Source of the DNA: Myxococcus xanthus
GTDB taxonomy: Bacteria > Myxococcota > Myxococcia > Myxococcales > Myxococcaceae
Reading direction: 5' to 3'
DNA: 64,000 bases
Assembly: GCF_006402735.1 (NCBI RefSeq)
Contig: NZ_CP017174.1
Span: 1,243,001 to 1,307,000, forward strand
The translations under genes and the position numbers were made by a program. The notes beneath the pieces were generated by a model that had not been told where the DNA came from, ran no database searches, and saw only the letters and a list, made by a program, of their open reading frames with translations. Of this stretch, positions 54,122 to 62,674 are shown piece after piece; position 1 is the stretch's first letter; each line of letters begins with the position of its first letter.

Positions 54122-55309
54122 GTGAGCGGGAGCAGGGCCCTCGACGCGCTGACGGGGCTGCGCTTCGTCGCGGCCCTGCACGTCGTGTTGTTCCACTTCG
54201 CGGCGCCGTGCCTGGGCACGGCGCCGGAAGCGCTGCGCGACTGGGTGGGCGCGGGCTACGCCGCGGTGGGCGTCTTCTTCGTCCTGTCCGGCTTCGTGCT
54301 CGCCTGGAACTACCTGGACGCGGACGGGCGCATGGAGACGTCGCCCAGGGCCTTCTGGGCCGCCCGCGTCGCCCGCGTGTACCCCGTCTACGTCCTGACG
54401 TTCCTCCTGTCCGCGCCCACCACCATCGCCGCGTCCGTGGCGGACAACGGCTGGAAGGTGGCCGCCGCGAAGCTCGCGGTGGGCGGGGCGGTGACGCTGG
54501 CGCTGCTCCAGGCCTGGGTTCCCCGGCTCGCGCTGTACTGGAATCCGCCGGGCTGGTCCGTGGCGGTGGAGGCCTGCTTCTACGGCCTCTTTCCCCGGCT
54601 GGCGAAGGGGCTGCCCTGGCTCAAGCCCGCGTGGCTTCCCGTGGCCCTGGGCGGCGCGTGGGTGCTGGGGTTGCTGCCGCCGCTGCTGTATCTGGCGCTC
54701 CTGCCGGACGGCCCGGGGCCCGTGGACGTGCATGCGTCGGGGCCCTGGCTGATGGCGCTCAAGTTCAACCCGCTGGCGCGGTTGCCGGAGTTCCTCTTCG
54801 GCGTCCTGCTGGGCTGGTGCTTCGTGCGCGAGCGCGCGGCGGGCGGGGTGAAGGGCTCCGGCGCGGTGCTGGCGGCGCTGGGGACGGCGCTGCTGGTGGC
54901 GGCGGGCGCGGCGGGCTCGAGGGTGCCGTACCCGCTGATGCACAACGCTCTGCTGGCGCCCGCGTCGGGGCTGCTGGTGTACGGGCTGGCGCGGGGCGGA
55001 GGCGCCCTGGGCTGGCTGCTGTCACGGCCCACGCTGGTGAAGCTGGGGGGCGCCAGCTACGCGCTCTACCTGCTCCAGTATCCGGTGTCGGAGGCGGCCA
55101 AGGGCCTGGGGGCTTTGGTGTCGCCCTGGGTGGAGCTGCGTACGCCCGAAGGGCTGCTGGCCTCCGTGTTGCTGCTGGGCGTGCCCGCGTCGCTGTGGGT
55201 GCACCGCTCCGTGGAGACACCGCTGCGCTCACGCGTCCGCGCCGCGCTGACGCCCTGGGTGGACGGTGCGCCGCGCGAGCCCGTGAAGCCGGTGGTGTCG
55301 GGGACCTGA
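54122..55309 (+). CDS. Acyltransferase 3 family (OafA-like) membrane protein
   Basis: 395 residues, about ten helices. LDALTGLRFVAALHVVLFHF is the Acyl_transf_3 signature with the catalytic His region, VLSGFVLAWNYL and FWAARVARVYPVYVLT (the R-x10-like Arg loop) are the next conserved elements. The GTG at 54122 follows the ugd stop by 2 bp, so the two are coupled: uronic acid supply with O-acylation. It is the second such enzyme in the locus. M. xanthus BPS is reported as randomly acetylated, which fits. Confidence 0.87.
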   Translation: MSGSRALDALTGLRFVAALHVVLFHFAAPCLGTAPEALRDWVGAGYAAVGVFFVLSGFVLAWNYLDADGRMETSPRAFWAARVARVYPVYVLTFLLSAPTTIAASVADNGWKVAAAKLAVGGAVTLALLQAWVPRLALYWNPPGWSVAVEACFYGLFPRLAKGLPWLKPAWLPVALGGAWVLGLLPPLLYLALLPDGPGPVDVHASGPWLMALKFNPLARLPEFLFGVLLGWCFVRERAAGGVKGSGAVLAALGTALLVAAGAAGSRVPYPLMHNALLAPASGLLVYGLARGGGALGWLLSRPTLVKLGGASYALYLLQYPVSEAAKGLGALVSPWVELRTPEGLLASVLLLGVPASLWVHRSVETPLRSRVRAALTPWVDGAPREPVKPVVSGT

Positions 55310-55388
55310 GCGGCGGGCTGGCGCCGTCAAGCGAGACGGGCGGCGTCCGGGGCACAGGCGCCCGGAGCCTCCGGTCGGGTGGGCCGCC

Positions 55389-55679
55389 TCAGCGGGAGAT
55401 GCCGCAGGCGCGCTTGCCTTCCTCGGTCTCGATGGCGCGGCAGTCGCAGCCATCCAGGCGCTCCTCGCACACGGCCTCGTCCTCGGCGGTGGGCTCCACG
55501 CGGTTCTCCTCCTGGGAGGCGCGGCGGAGGCACAGCTCCTTCTCCACCGAGTTGATGGAGCAGTCGCACAGCTTCTCGGACAGCTCGCGGCAGGCACCCT
55601 TGCAGCCGGTGAGGCCGGACAGGGCGGAACAGAGGAGGGCGGCGGTGACGATGAAGCGGCGCATGGCTGCGGCGAACAT
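55389..55679 (-). CDS. Small Cys-rich lipoprotein
   Basis: About 91-96 residues. MRRFIVTAALLCSALSGLTGC is a lipoprotein signal with lipobox LTGC. The mature chain has eight or so Cys (GACRELSEKLCDCSINSVEK, ELCLRR, VCEERLDGCDCRA), so several disulfides are likely. Two ATGs fit: 55679 has AGGGGA upstream and is listed; 55664 starts exactly at the charged n-region. It lies antisense between the acyltransferase and the following membrane protein. No family recognised. Confidence 0.65.
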   Translation of the reverse strand: MFAAAMRRFIVTAALLCSALSGLTGCKGACRELSEKLCDCSINSVEKELCLRRASQEENRVEPTAEDEAVCEERLDGCDCRAIETEEGKRACGISR

Positions 55680-55778
55680 GCCAGAAGGTCCCCTGGATGC
55701 AAGCTGGCTTCGAGCCCTTCGTGCCTGGGCGGATGCTAGGGTCGCCCGGCTGCTCCACACCTGGGGGAAACGCCACAC

Positions 55779-56399
55779 ATGTTGTCACTCGTAGCCGCTG
55801 CGTTGCTGGCCACCGCGTCCACTTCGACATCCCACTCACTTCTGACGCCTGTGCCCGAGCGGCCCGTGTCCGCCCGGCTCCTCGTGGCCCAGGCCCCGGC
55901 GGAGGAGGCGCCGGACGTCTCTGGGACGCCCACGCCGCCGCCCCTGCCGGAGGACCTGGACGCCCGCGCTCGCGAGCTGACGCAGCAAATCGCGATGCTC
56001 CAGAGCGAGATTCGCTCCGTTGACACGAACTGGCCCGCGGGGTCGTTGGTGATGGCGTACTCGGGATACGTGCTGTCCCCGCTGCTGCTGTTGGGCATTC
56101 CCCTCATCATCGTCGGCATGAGCACGTCGAATGATGACGACGCCGGCGCCTTGCTGGCCCTGGGGGTGGGCATGACGGTGGGCGGAGTCGCGGGGGTGGG
56201 GCTGCTCATCGCGGGCGTCGTCACGGGTTCCAAGCAAGCGGGTATCAACCGGGCCCACCGGGAAAGCCTGGTTCGCGAGCGCATCCGCCTGGAGGATGAG
56301 TTGCGCGACGTGAAGGCCCGCCGGGATGCGCGAGGGGCCATGCAGACGCGGCAGTGGACGCCGCGCGCTGGCATCCCGCTGGTCGCCTTCGCCTTCTGA
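55779..56399 (+). CDS. Exported two-helix membrane protein
   Basis: 206 residues with GGGGGAA before the ATG. A signal-like N-terminus (MLSLVAAALLATAS) leads into a Pro-rich stretch and a short coiled coil (LDARARELTQQIAMLQSEI). Two hydrophobic helices follow (YVLSPLLLLGIPLIIVGM; LGVGMTVGGVAGVGLLIAGV) and then a basic/acidic helix. No enzyme motif is seen. It is 102 bp upstream of wzy on the same strand. The function is unknown; an accessory role at the membrane is possible. Confidence 0.65.
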   Translation: MLSLVAAALLATASTSTSHSLLTPVPERPVSARLLVAQAPAEEAPDVSGTPTPPPLPEDLDARARELTQQIAMLQSEIRSVDTNWPAGSLVMAYSGYVLSPLLLLGIPLIIVGMSTSNDDDAGALLALGVGMTVGGVAGVGLLIAGVVTGSKQAGINRAHRESLVRERIRLEDELRDVKARRDARGAMQTRQWTPRAGIPLVAFAF

Positions 56400-56466
56400 T
56401 GTCGCCTTTCCAGCACGTCCGGTCTCCCGGCGGCTCGTACTGGAGGCAGGGGGACGGGCGAGGAGC

Positions 56467-56486
56467 GTGAGTGCTGTGATACTCAC
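56467..56486 (+). promoter_or_regulatory. Inverted repeat in the wzy leader
   Basis: GTGAGT/ACTCAC, 6 bp with an 8-nt loop, ends 15 bp before the wzy ATG. No purine-rich ribosome site is seen between it and the ATG, so it could be an operator or an RNA hairpin affecting initiation. Weak evidence, position only. Confidence 0.25.
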
Positions 56487-56501
56487 CCGGCCAATCCCCG
56501 C

Positions 56502-59120
56502 ATGCCCCGCGCTTCCCGCAGTGCCTCTCGATTCACCCTGTTCGCCGAGGCGGCGCTGGCGGCGCTCGTCGTGGTGTGTCCGCTGGCGTTGGGCGGCGCC
56601 GCGGGGTGGCTGCTGGGTCCGCTGGTGCTGTTGTCCGGCGCCGCGGCGGTGCTGGCGGCGATAGGGGCGAAGCGGCAGGGCCAGTCGCTTCGCGTTCCGC
56701 TGCTGGCAGTGCCCCTGGCCGTGGGGGCGGGCCTGTGCGCGGTGCAACTGGTGCCCCTGCCGGACGGTGTCCTGCGCCTGCTGAGTCCGGAGGCGGCCGG
56801 GCTGCGGGAGTTCGCGCTGGTGCCGCTGGGGCTGGAGCGGGCGCGGCCGGTGTCGCTGGACCCGTCCGCCACCTGGCGCGAGCTGGCGAAGCACCTGGCC
56901 TACCTGCTGGCCTTCCTCGCGACGGTGCAGGTGAGTCGCTCGCGGGGCAGCCGGGAGCGGTTGCTGGCGGCGGTGGTCTTCACCGGCGCGGGCCTCACGG
57001 TGGTGGGGCTGGGCCATGCGTTGCTGGGCGTGAAGTCCCTCTTCGGGCTGATGCCCTGGATGCACGCGCGGCCCACGCTGGTGACGCCCTTTGGCAACCC
57101 GAACCACCTGGCCGGCTTCCTCGCGCTGGCGTCCACGCTGGGCGTGGGGCTGGCGCTGACGCGCGGGCCGCAGTCGCGGGCGTTGCCATACGCGCTGGCG
57201 GCGGGCGTGTCGGGGCTGGGCGTGGTGCTGTCGCTGTCGCGCGGAGGCATTGCCTTCTTCGCCTTCGGACAGGCGCTGCTGGCGCTGTTCCTGCTTCGCA
57301 AGCGCCACACGTCCGGTGAAGGGGCGCCCCCGGTATGGGCCCGGAGCGCCGCGACGCTGCTGGGGCTGCTGGGCGTGCTGATGGTGGGCGCGTACACGGC
57401 GGCGGACGGCCTGTGGGCGGAGGCGCGCACCGCGGACAGCGTGGAGAAGCTGCGCCAGTCCAAGGTGGCGCTATGGCCGATGCTGGCGGACGCCGCGCGG
57501 GCGTTTCCCATGCTGGGCATGGGGCGCGGCGCCTTCGAGGCGGCGTTTCCGCGCTACCAGACGGAGCCCAATCCCAACACCTTCACGCACCCGGAGAACG
57601 CGGTGTTGCAGGTCGCGGCGGAGCTGGGCGCGCTGGGGCTGGTGCTGCTGGCGGTGGCCGTCTGGGGCTTCTTGCGGCTGCTGCGCCGTGAGGGGCTGGA
57701 GACGGTGGACCTGGCGGCGCTCGCGGGCGTGGCTGCGCTGGCACTGCACGACCTCTTCGACTTCAGCCTGGAATTGCCCGCGTGCGCGGTGGCGGCGTTG
57801 GTGGCGCTGGGCGTGGTGGCGCGTCCCCGGGAGCGGGCCGTCGAGGAGAAGGCGTGGTGCGCGCGGCCCTCGGGCGCGGTGCTGGGGGTGGGGCTGGCGT
57901 TCACGGCGGTGGCGCTGGTGGCGCTGGTGCCCGGCCGTCATCGCCTGGGCGACGCGGAGGCGGAGCTGGTGCGGCTCGTCACGTCGGGGGCATCCGCGCA
58001 GGACGTCCACGCGCGGGGACTGGCCCTGGTGGACCGGCACCCCTCGGACTACCTGTTGTACCGGCTGATGGCATCGGCGCACGCGGCGCGAGGGCGTGAG
58101 GGGGCAGGGGAGGCGCTGGCCCTGGTCAACCGGTCGCTGTACCTGGCGCCGTTGGATGCCAGCTCCCACCGGGTGGCGGCGCGGGCGCTGCTGGCGTTGG
58201 GCCGGAGCGCCCAGGGCTTCCTGGAGTACCGGCTGGCGCACGAAGCCGGGGATGCCACCGTGCTGCTGGGCGAGGCCCTGCCGCAGGCGGAGACCCTGGC
58301 CTCGCTCACGGTGCTGACGCCGCAGTCCCCAGCGACCGCGGTGCGGCTGCTGGATGCGCTGGCCAACACGCCGGGGCGGCTGGCGCTGGCGCTGGACTAC
58401 TCGGGTTGGGCGCGGGAGCACTTCGCGGGTCAGCCGGAAGCCGCGGCGCTGTGGGCGCGCGAGGCCCGGTTGCGAATCCTGCGAGGGGACCTGGAGACGG
58501 CGGAGGCCGCGCGGGCGCAGGTGGAGCGCCTGGCGCCGGACGCGCTGGACACGCACCTGCTGCGCGCGGAAGTGCTGCGGGCGCAGGGGAAGCGGGAGGA
58601 GGCCCTGCATGCGTTGGAGCGGCTGTTGGCGCGCTTCCCGGGCAACGTGGCGCTGTCCTTCCAGTTGGCCGCGCAGCAGCTGGACGCGGGACTGACGCGG
58701 CGGGCGAAGGACACGCTCCAGGCGCTGGCGCCCTTCATCACGGACTACGCCCAGCGCGCGCGGTTGCTGGCCATGGAAGCGGCGTGCCTGGAGCGCGAGG
58801 GGTTGCTCTCCCACGCACTGGAGCGGCGGCAGACGGCGGCCCGGCTCGCGCCTGGGGCGGACGCGTTCTTCGCGGTGGCTCGGACCCAGGAGGCGCTGCG
58901 GCGCTATGACGCGGCGGCGCGTTCGGTCCACGAGGGCATGCGGCATCTTCCCGCGGGCGCGCGGGCCGAGGCACGGGCCTGGGTGTCGCGGCTGGAAGGC
59001 GCGGAGCGCGAGCGCGTGGATTCGCGGCGCAAGACGCTATCGGAGGACCCGCGCGCGGCGGAGCTGGAGCACCTGCTGCGTGGCCCGGACGTGGATGGCG
59101 AGGCTCGGGACGCGCACTAG
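56502..59120 (+). CDS. wzyB: Wzy-type polymerase/O-antigen ligase-family protein with TPR-rich C-terminus
   Basis: 872 residues. Residues 1-~460 hold about 12 helices and a PF04932 core: NPNHLAGFLALASTLGVGLAL, VLSLSRGGIAFFAFGQALLA, and the loop PMLGMGRGAFEAAFPRYQ with EPNPNTFTHPENAVLQVAAELG, the His-containing periplasmic segment of Wzy/ligase enzymes. Residues ~490-870 are helical repeats of TPR type (AVRLLDALANTPGRLALALD, AEVLRAQGKREEALHALERL). It should join polysaccharide repeat units in the periplasm, with the repeats as a periplasmic platform. It is 27 genes after the tyrosine kinase, as reported for M. xanthus WzyB. Confidence 0.82.
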   Translation: MPRASRSASRFTLFAEAALAALVVVCPLALGGAAGWLLGPLVLLSGAAAVLAAIGAKRQGQSLRVPLLAVPLAVGAGLCAVQLVPLPDGVLRLLSPEAAGLREFALVPLGLERARPVSLDPSATWRELAKHLAYLLAFLATVQVSRSRGSRERLLAAVVFTGAGLTVVGLGHALLGVKSLFGLMPWMHARPTLVTPFGNPNHLAGFLALASTLGVGLALTRGPQSRALPYALAAGVSGLGVVLSLSRGGIAFFAFGQALLALFLLRKRHTSGEGAPPVWARSAATLLGLLGVLMVGAYTAADGLWAEARTADSVEKLRQSKVALWPMLADAARAFPMLGMGRGAFEAAFPRYQTEPNPNTFTHPENAVLQVAAELGALGLVLLAVAVWGFLRLLRREGLETVDLAALAGVAALALHDLFDFSLELPACAVAALVALGVVARPRERAVEEKAWCARPSGAVLGVGLAFTAVALVALVPGRHRLGDAEAELVRLVTSGASAQDVHARGLALVDRHPSDYLLYRLMASAHAARGREGAGEALALVNRSLYLAPLDASSHRVAARALLALGRSAQGFLEYRLAHEAGDATVLLGEALPQAETLASLTVLTPQSPATAVRLLDALANTPGRLALALDYSGWAREHFAGQPEAAALWAREARLRILRGDLETAEAARAQVERLAPDALDTHLLRAEVLRAQGKREEALHALERLLARFPGNVALSFQLAAQQLDAGLTRRAKDTLQALAPFITDYAQRARLLAMEAACLEREGLLSHALERRQTAARLAPGADAFFAVARTQEALRRYDAAARSVHEGMRHLPAGARAEARAWVSRLEGAERERVDSRRKTLSEDPRAAELEHLLRGPDVDGEARDAH

Positions 59121-59141
59121 GTGCCCGGGCCTCGCTCCGGT

Positions 59142-59678
59142 TCAGATGTGGGCGTGTGCCTCCTCGCGGGGACGGCAGGGCGCGCCGATGTTGCTGGCGG
59201 CCTGGAGTTGCTGCTCCTTGTCGATGAAGGAGGCCACCAGAGGCCACTCCAGGGTGGCGAAGTCCTGGAAGCGCAGCTCGAGCGACTCCTCGTGGGAGCC
59301 CGCGCGGAAGAGCAGCCGTTCCGCCAGGCTGAGGGATTCATCAACGGCGACGGGCAGGCCGTAGAGCTCACCAAAGGGGGGCTCTGCGCCCACCTCGCAG
59401 TCGGGAAAGTGGCCGGAGAATTCCGGCTCGGTCGCGAGGCGGACGTGCCGGGCACCCAGCATGTCTCGGACCTGGTTCAGGTTGACGGTGCCCGCCGCGG
59501 GGACGACGACAATCCATGGCTGCCGGTCCGCCATCACGATGACGGACTTGGCCACGCGCCAGCCGGAGACGTGCAGCGACTCGGCCACTTCTTGAGCGCT
59601 GACGGCACGCGGGTGCCAGTACCGCTCGAAACGCACCCCGTTGCGGCGCAGATAGTGCTGTATCGCTTCGGGAATCAT
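59142..59678 (-). CDS. YbaK/EbsC-type aminoacyl-tRNA deacylase
   Basis: 178 residues. MIPEAIQHYLRRNGVRFERYWHPRAVSAQEVAES is the YbaK/prolyl-tRNA editing N-terminus. VAKSVIVMADRQPWIVVVPA carries the conserved Lys, LGARHVRLATEPEF and GAEPPFGELYGLPVAVDESL the GxxPPFG loop. The family hydrolyses mischarged Pro- or Ser/Ala-tRNA in trans. ATG at 59678 has AGGAGG 11 nt upstream. The C-terminus after ~150 is a short unique tail. It converges on wzy with 21 bp between stops and marks the end of the polysaccharide locus. Confidence 0.83.
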   Translation of the reverse strand: MIPEAIQHYLRRNGVRFERYWHPRAVSAQEVAESLHVSGWRVAKSVIVMADRQPWIVVVPAAGTVNLNQVRDMLGARHVRLATEPEFSGHFPDCEVGAEPPFGELYGLPVAVDESLSLAERLLFRAGSHEESLELRFQDFATLEWPLVASFIDKEQQLQAASNIGAPCRPREEAHAHI

Positions 59679-59816
59679 GGGGAATCTCACCTCCTCTAGA
59701 AAGAAGGTGATGACCGCCAGCGCGTCCGACCACGGGTGCCTGCCACACTCGGGCTTACAGCCGACCACGGAGCGCCTGAACGCCCGTCCGTAGGGCAGCC
59801 GGGCGTCCGACACGCT

Positions 59817-61139
59817 TCAGCGCTGGAAGTCGTAGACGCTGCCCAGGTTGAGAATCCGGGTCAGCTCATCCAGCGCCGTCATCGTCTCTCGCGCCAGCTG
59901 CGGGTCCTGCAAATCCTTGGGCCGAAGCACCTCGCGGTAGTGCCGCCGCACCCAGCCAGCCAGCGAGTCATGCAGCGCGGGCGTGTAGAAGACGTCCGCC
60001 TTGATGGCCCCGCGCTCCTCGTCCGTCAGCCACACCCGCTGGCGCAGACAGGCCGGGCCGCCACCGTTGTTCATCGACTGGCGCACGTCCAGGTAGTACA
60101 CGGCCTTCACCGGCGTGTCCTCGGCCACCACGCGCTCCAGGAACTGCCGCGCCGCGGGCGTCTCCCGGCTCTCCACCGGCGCCACAATCGCCATGGTGCC
60201 GTCCGGCAGCGTCAGCACCTGGGAGTTGAACGGGTACGCCTTCACCGCGTCCTTCGTCGGCAGCTCCGCCTTCGTGGCCACCACCGCGCGGAAGTCCTGG
60301 CCCAGCTTCTCGCGCAGCACCGCCAACAGCCCCGCGTGGTCCACGAAGGCCAGCTCGTGCAGCATCAGGAACCGCTCGTTGCCCACCGCCAGCACGTCCG
60401 TGTGGAAGGCCCCCGCGTCGATGCCCTCCGGGTGCTGCTGCGGGAAGAGCACCGACTTCGCATCCAGCTGGTGCAGCCGCGCCAGCGCCTGGCTGGCTTC
60501 CAGCGTCTGCCTCGCGGGGAAGCGGCTGGGCCCCTGCACGTCCTGCCACGCGCTGCGGCCCCAGGCGAGCAGGTGGACGCCCGCGTGCCCGGGCGTGGCG
60601 AGCCGTGTGTGGTTGGCCGCGCCCTCGTCCGCGAAGTGCCCGCTGCCCGGCAGCGGCGCGTGCACGGCGAAGTGCTTCTCATTGGAGAAGATGGCGCGCA
60701 GCACCGAGTGCGTCGTCTCCGCCTCGATGGCCCGGTGGTACATCTGCGACAGGTTGGCCGGCGTCAGGTGCACCCGGCCATCCGCCGTGTCCGCGCTGGG
60801 TGCCACCGTGGCCGCGTTGGCCGTCCACATGGAGGATGCGCTGGACGTCAGTCGCAGCAGGTGCTCGGCCTCGCGCGCGGCCCGGGTGATGACCTCCTCG
60901 TCCGAGCCCGTGAAGCCCAGCGCCCTCAGCGCGTGCAGGGACGGGCGCGGCTGGGGCGGCAGCACCGCCTGTCCCACCCCCAGGGCGGACACGAAGCGCA
61001 TCTTCTCCAGCCCCTGGAGGGCCGCGTCCCGGGGGTGACTGGGCTCACCGACATGGCTCTGCGACGCCAGGTTGCCGGGCGAGAGGCCGCCGTAATTGTG
61101 GGTGGGGCCAACGAGCCCGTCGAAGTTGTATTCGCGCAT
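59817..61139 (-). CDS. astB: N-succinylarginine dihydrolase
   Basis: 440 residues. It converts N2-succinyl-L-arginine to succinylornithine, CO2 and 2 NH3 in the arginine succinyltransferase route. MREYNFDGLVGPTHNYGGLSPGN is the diagnostic N-terminus, followed by SSASSMWTANAATVAPS, LPGSGHFADEGAANHTRL (catalytic Glu region) and NNGGGPACLRQRVW with the nucleophilic Cys (~364). Length equals E. coli AstB. No astC, astA, astD or astE is nearby. Its ATG lies only 17 bp from the GTG of the divergent acyltransferase gene. Confidence 0.93.
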   Translation of the reverse strand: MREYNFDGLVGPTHNYGGLSPGNLASQSHVGEPSHPRDAALQGLEKMRFVSALGVGQAVLPPQPRPSLHALRALGFTGSDEEVITRAAREAEHLLRLTSSASSMWTANAATVAPSADTADGRVHLTPANLSQMYHRAIEAETTHSVLRAIFSNEKHFAVHAPLPGSGHFADEGAANHTRLATPGHAGVHLLAWGRSAWQDVQGPSRFPARQTLEASQALARLHQLDAKSVLFPQQHPEGIDAGAFHTDVLAVGNERFLMLHELAFVDHAGLLAVLREKLGQDFRAVVATKAELPTKDAVKAYPFNSQVLTLPDGTMAIVAPVESRETPAARQFLERVVAEDTPVKAVYYLDVRQSMNNGGGPACLRQRVWLTDEERGAIKADVFYTPALHDSLAGWVRRHYREVLRPKDLQDPQLARETMTALDELTRILNLGSVYDFQR

Positions 61140-61156
61140 GGGATATTGAACGCCTC

Positions 61157-62110
61157 GTGGAGCGTCCACCCTTAGCAAAGCGCCTCAAGCGTTTCCTCCG
61201 CTACGTGCTCATCCGTGGCGTCTTGTTGCTCCTTCAACCTCTGCCCCTGGGCGTCGCCCGGAGCCTGGGCGCGCGCCTGGGCGCCCTGGCCTACACCCTG
61301 GCCGGAGGGGAGCGCCGCAAGGCCCTCAAGTCCCTTTCCGTGGCCTTCCCGGAAAAGTCGGACGCGGACCGGCAGGCCCTGGCCCGTGACGCCTTCCGCC
61401 ACCTGGCCGCCGCCGCGCTGGAGGTGGCCTGCACGGGCGCCCTGGACGAGGCCCTGGAGCGCCTGGTCTCCTGGCCGGACGCCGACCGGCAGGTGCTGGA
61501 GGCCGCCCTGGCCCGAGGGCGCGGCGTCGTCTTCGTGTCCGGACACGTGGGGAACTGGGAGCTGCTCGCCCGCCGCGTGGCCCGCGCCGGCTACCCCAGC
61601 CAGAGCATCGCCAAGGAGACCACGGACCCCCGGCTGACGGAGCTGGTGGGCCAGTTCCGGGCGCGGGGCGGGGTGCGGAGCATCTGGCGCGGCCAGGAAG
61701 GCGCCGCCCGGGCCATGCTGCGCGCCCTGCGCAACGGCGAAATCCTCGGCATCCTCATCGACCAGGACACGAAGGTGCAGTCCCTCTTCGTGCCCTTCTT
61801 CGGGCAGCTAGCCGCCACCCCGCGCGCCGCCGCCGACCTGGCCATTCGCACGGGCGCGGCGGTGGTGACGGGTTTCTGCCACCGTGAAGGGGAAGGGTAC
61901 CGCCTGTCCATGGAAGAGGTCCCGGTGCCCCAGGACACGGACCGCGAGGCGGCCGCCCTGGCCCTCACCGCCGCCCTGTCCAGCCGAATCGAAGCCGCCA
62001 TCCGGCGGACGCCGGAACAGTGGGTGTGGATGCACCAGCGCTGGAAGACGCGTCCACCGGTGAGCGAGGACGTCCCACTTCCGGAGGCGGCGCCCGCATC
62101 CGCCGGGTGA
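61157..62110 (+). CDS. LpxL/HtrB-family lipid A acyltransferase
   Basis: 317 residues. One N-terminal membrane helix (FLRYVLIRGVLLLLQPLPLG), then the acyltransferase domain with SGHVGNWELL: His130 and Glu135 form the H-x4-E catalytic pair. LGILIDQDTKVQSLFVPFFG is the conserved LpxL/M segment, and PEQWVWMHQRWKTRP the conserved end. It should add a secondary acyl chain to lipid A at the inner membrane. The GTG start (61157) is the only one giving a full N-terminus. It leads into lptC 12 bp on, linking lipid A maturation with LPS transport. lpxL versus lpxM cannot be decided. Confidence 0.88.
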   Translation: MERPPLAKRLKRFLRYVLIRGVLLLLQPLPLGVARSLGARLGALAYTLAGGERRKALKSLSVAFPEKSDADRQALARDAFRHLAAAALEVACTGALDEALERLVSWPDADRQVLEAALARGRGVVFVSGHVGNWELLARRVARAGYPSQSIAKETTDPRLTELVGQFRARGGVRSIWRGQEGAARAMLRALRNGEILGILIDQDTKVQSLFVPFFGQLAATPRAAADLAIRTGAAVVTGFCHREGEGYRLSMEEVPVPQDTDREAAALALTAALSSRIEAAIRRTPEQWVWMHQRWKTRPPVSEDVPLPEAAPASAG

Positions 62111-62122
62111 TAAGGAAGCCCT

Positions 62123-62674
62123 GTGTCTCGTCTGCTCGCCGCCAGCCTCGTCATCCTGGTGTTCGCCCCCGGTTGCAAGCCGGGCTCCGGCGAGGGTGCG
62201 TCTGGCGGCCAGCCTCCCCCGGAGGTGGTGCTGCACGGCGCGCGCCTGGAGTCCTTCGAGGGCGACCGGCTCATCCGCTCCGGCACGGCCCGGCAGGTGT
62301 CCTACCAGCGCACCACCGGCGAGGTGTGGGCCACCGACGCCACCGTCCGGATTCCGCCGGGTTCCTCTTCGGAAGGGGTTCCCCCCGGGACGGAGGGAGG
62401 CGTGGAGGTGAGCGCCCCGAATATGGAGGGGAGTCTCGCGTCCAAGCAGGTGGTGGCCTCGGGCGGTGTCATCATCCGCACCGGGAAGGGCATGGAGGCC
62501 CGCACTCCCCGGTTGACGTACGACGCCACCACGGAGCGGGCGCATGGAAACGAGGGCGTGACGGTGAAGGGACCTGACTATCGGCTGAGGGCGGACCGCT
62601 TCGAGCTGTTCTTCCCGGACGAGACGTTCAACTTCGCGGGCTCGGTGGAGTCCGTGCTGGGAGCGCCAGAGTGA
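62123..62674 (+). CDS. lptC: LPS export protein LptC, apparently a lipoprotein
   Basis: 183 residues. GTG at 62123 has AAGGA 9 nt upstream. The short hydrophobic N-terminus ends LVFAPGCKPG, which reads as a lipobox, where E. coli LptC has a membrane anchor. The rest is beta-rich with the LptC/OstA-type pattern (LVASGGVIIR..., ARTPRLTYDATTERAHGNEG, LRADRFELFFPDE). It is recognised mostly from position before lptA and lptB. It should link the inner-membrane LptBFG pump to LptA. Its stop overlaps the lptA start by 4 nt. Confidence 0.82.
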   Translation: MSRLLAASLVILVFAPGCKPGSGEGASGGQPPPEVVLHGARLESFEGDRLIRSGTARQVSYQRTTGEVWATDATVRIPPGSSSEGVPPGTEGGVEVSAPNMEGSLASKQVVASGGVIIRTGKGMEARTPRLTYDATTERAHGNEGVTVKGPDYRLRADRFELFFPDETFNFAGSVESVLGAPE

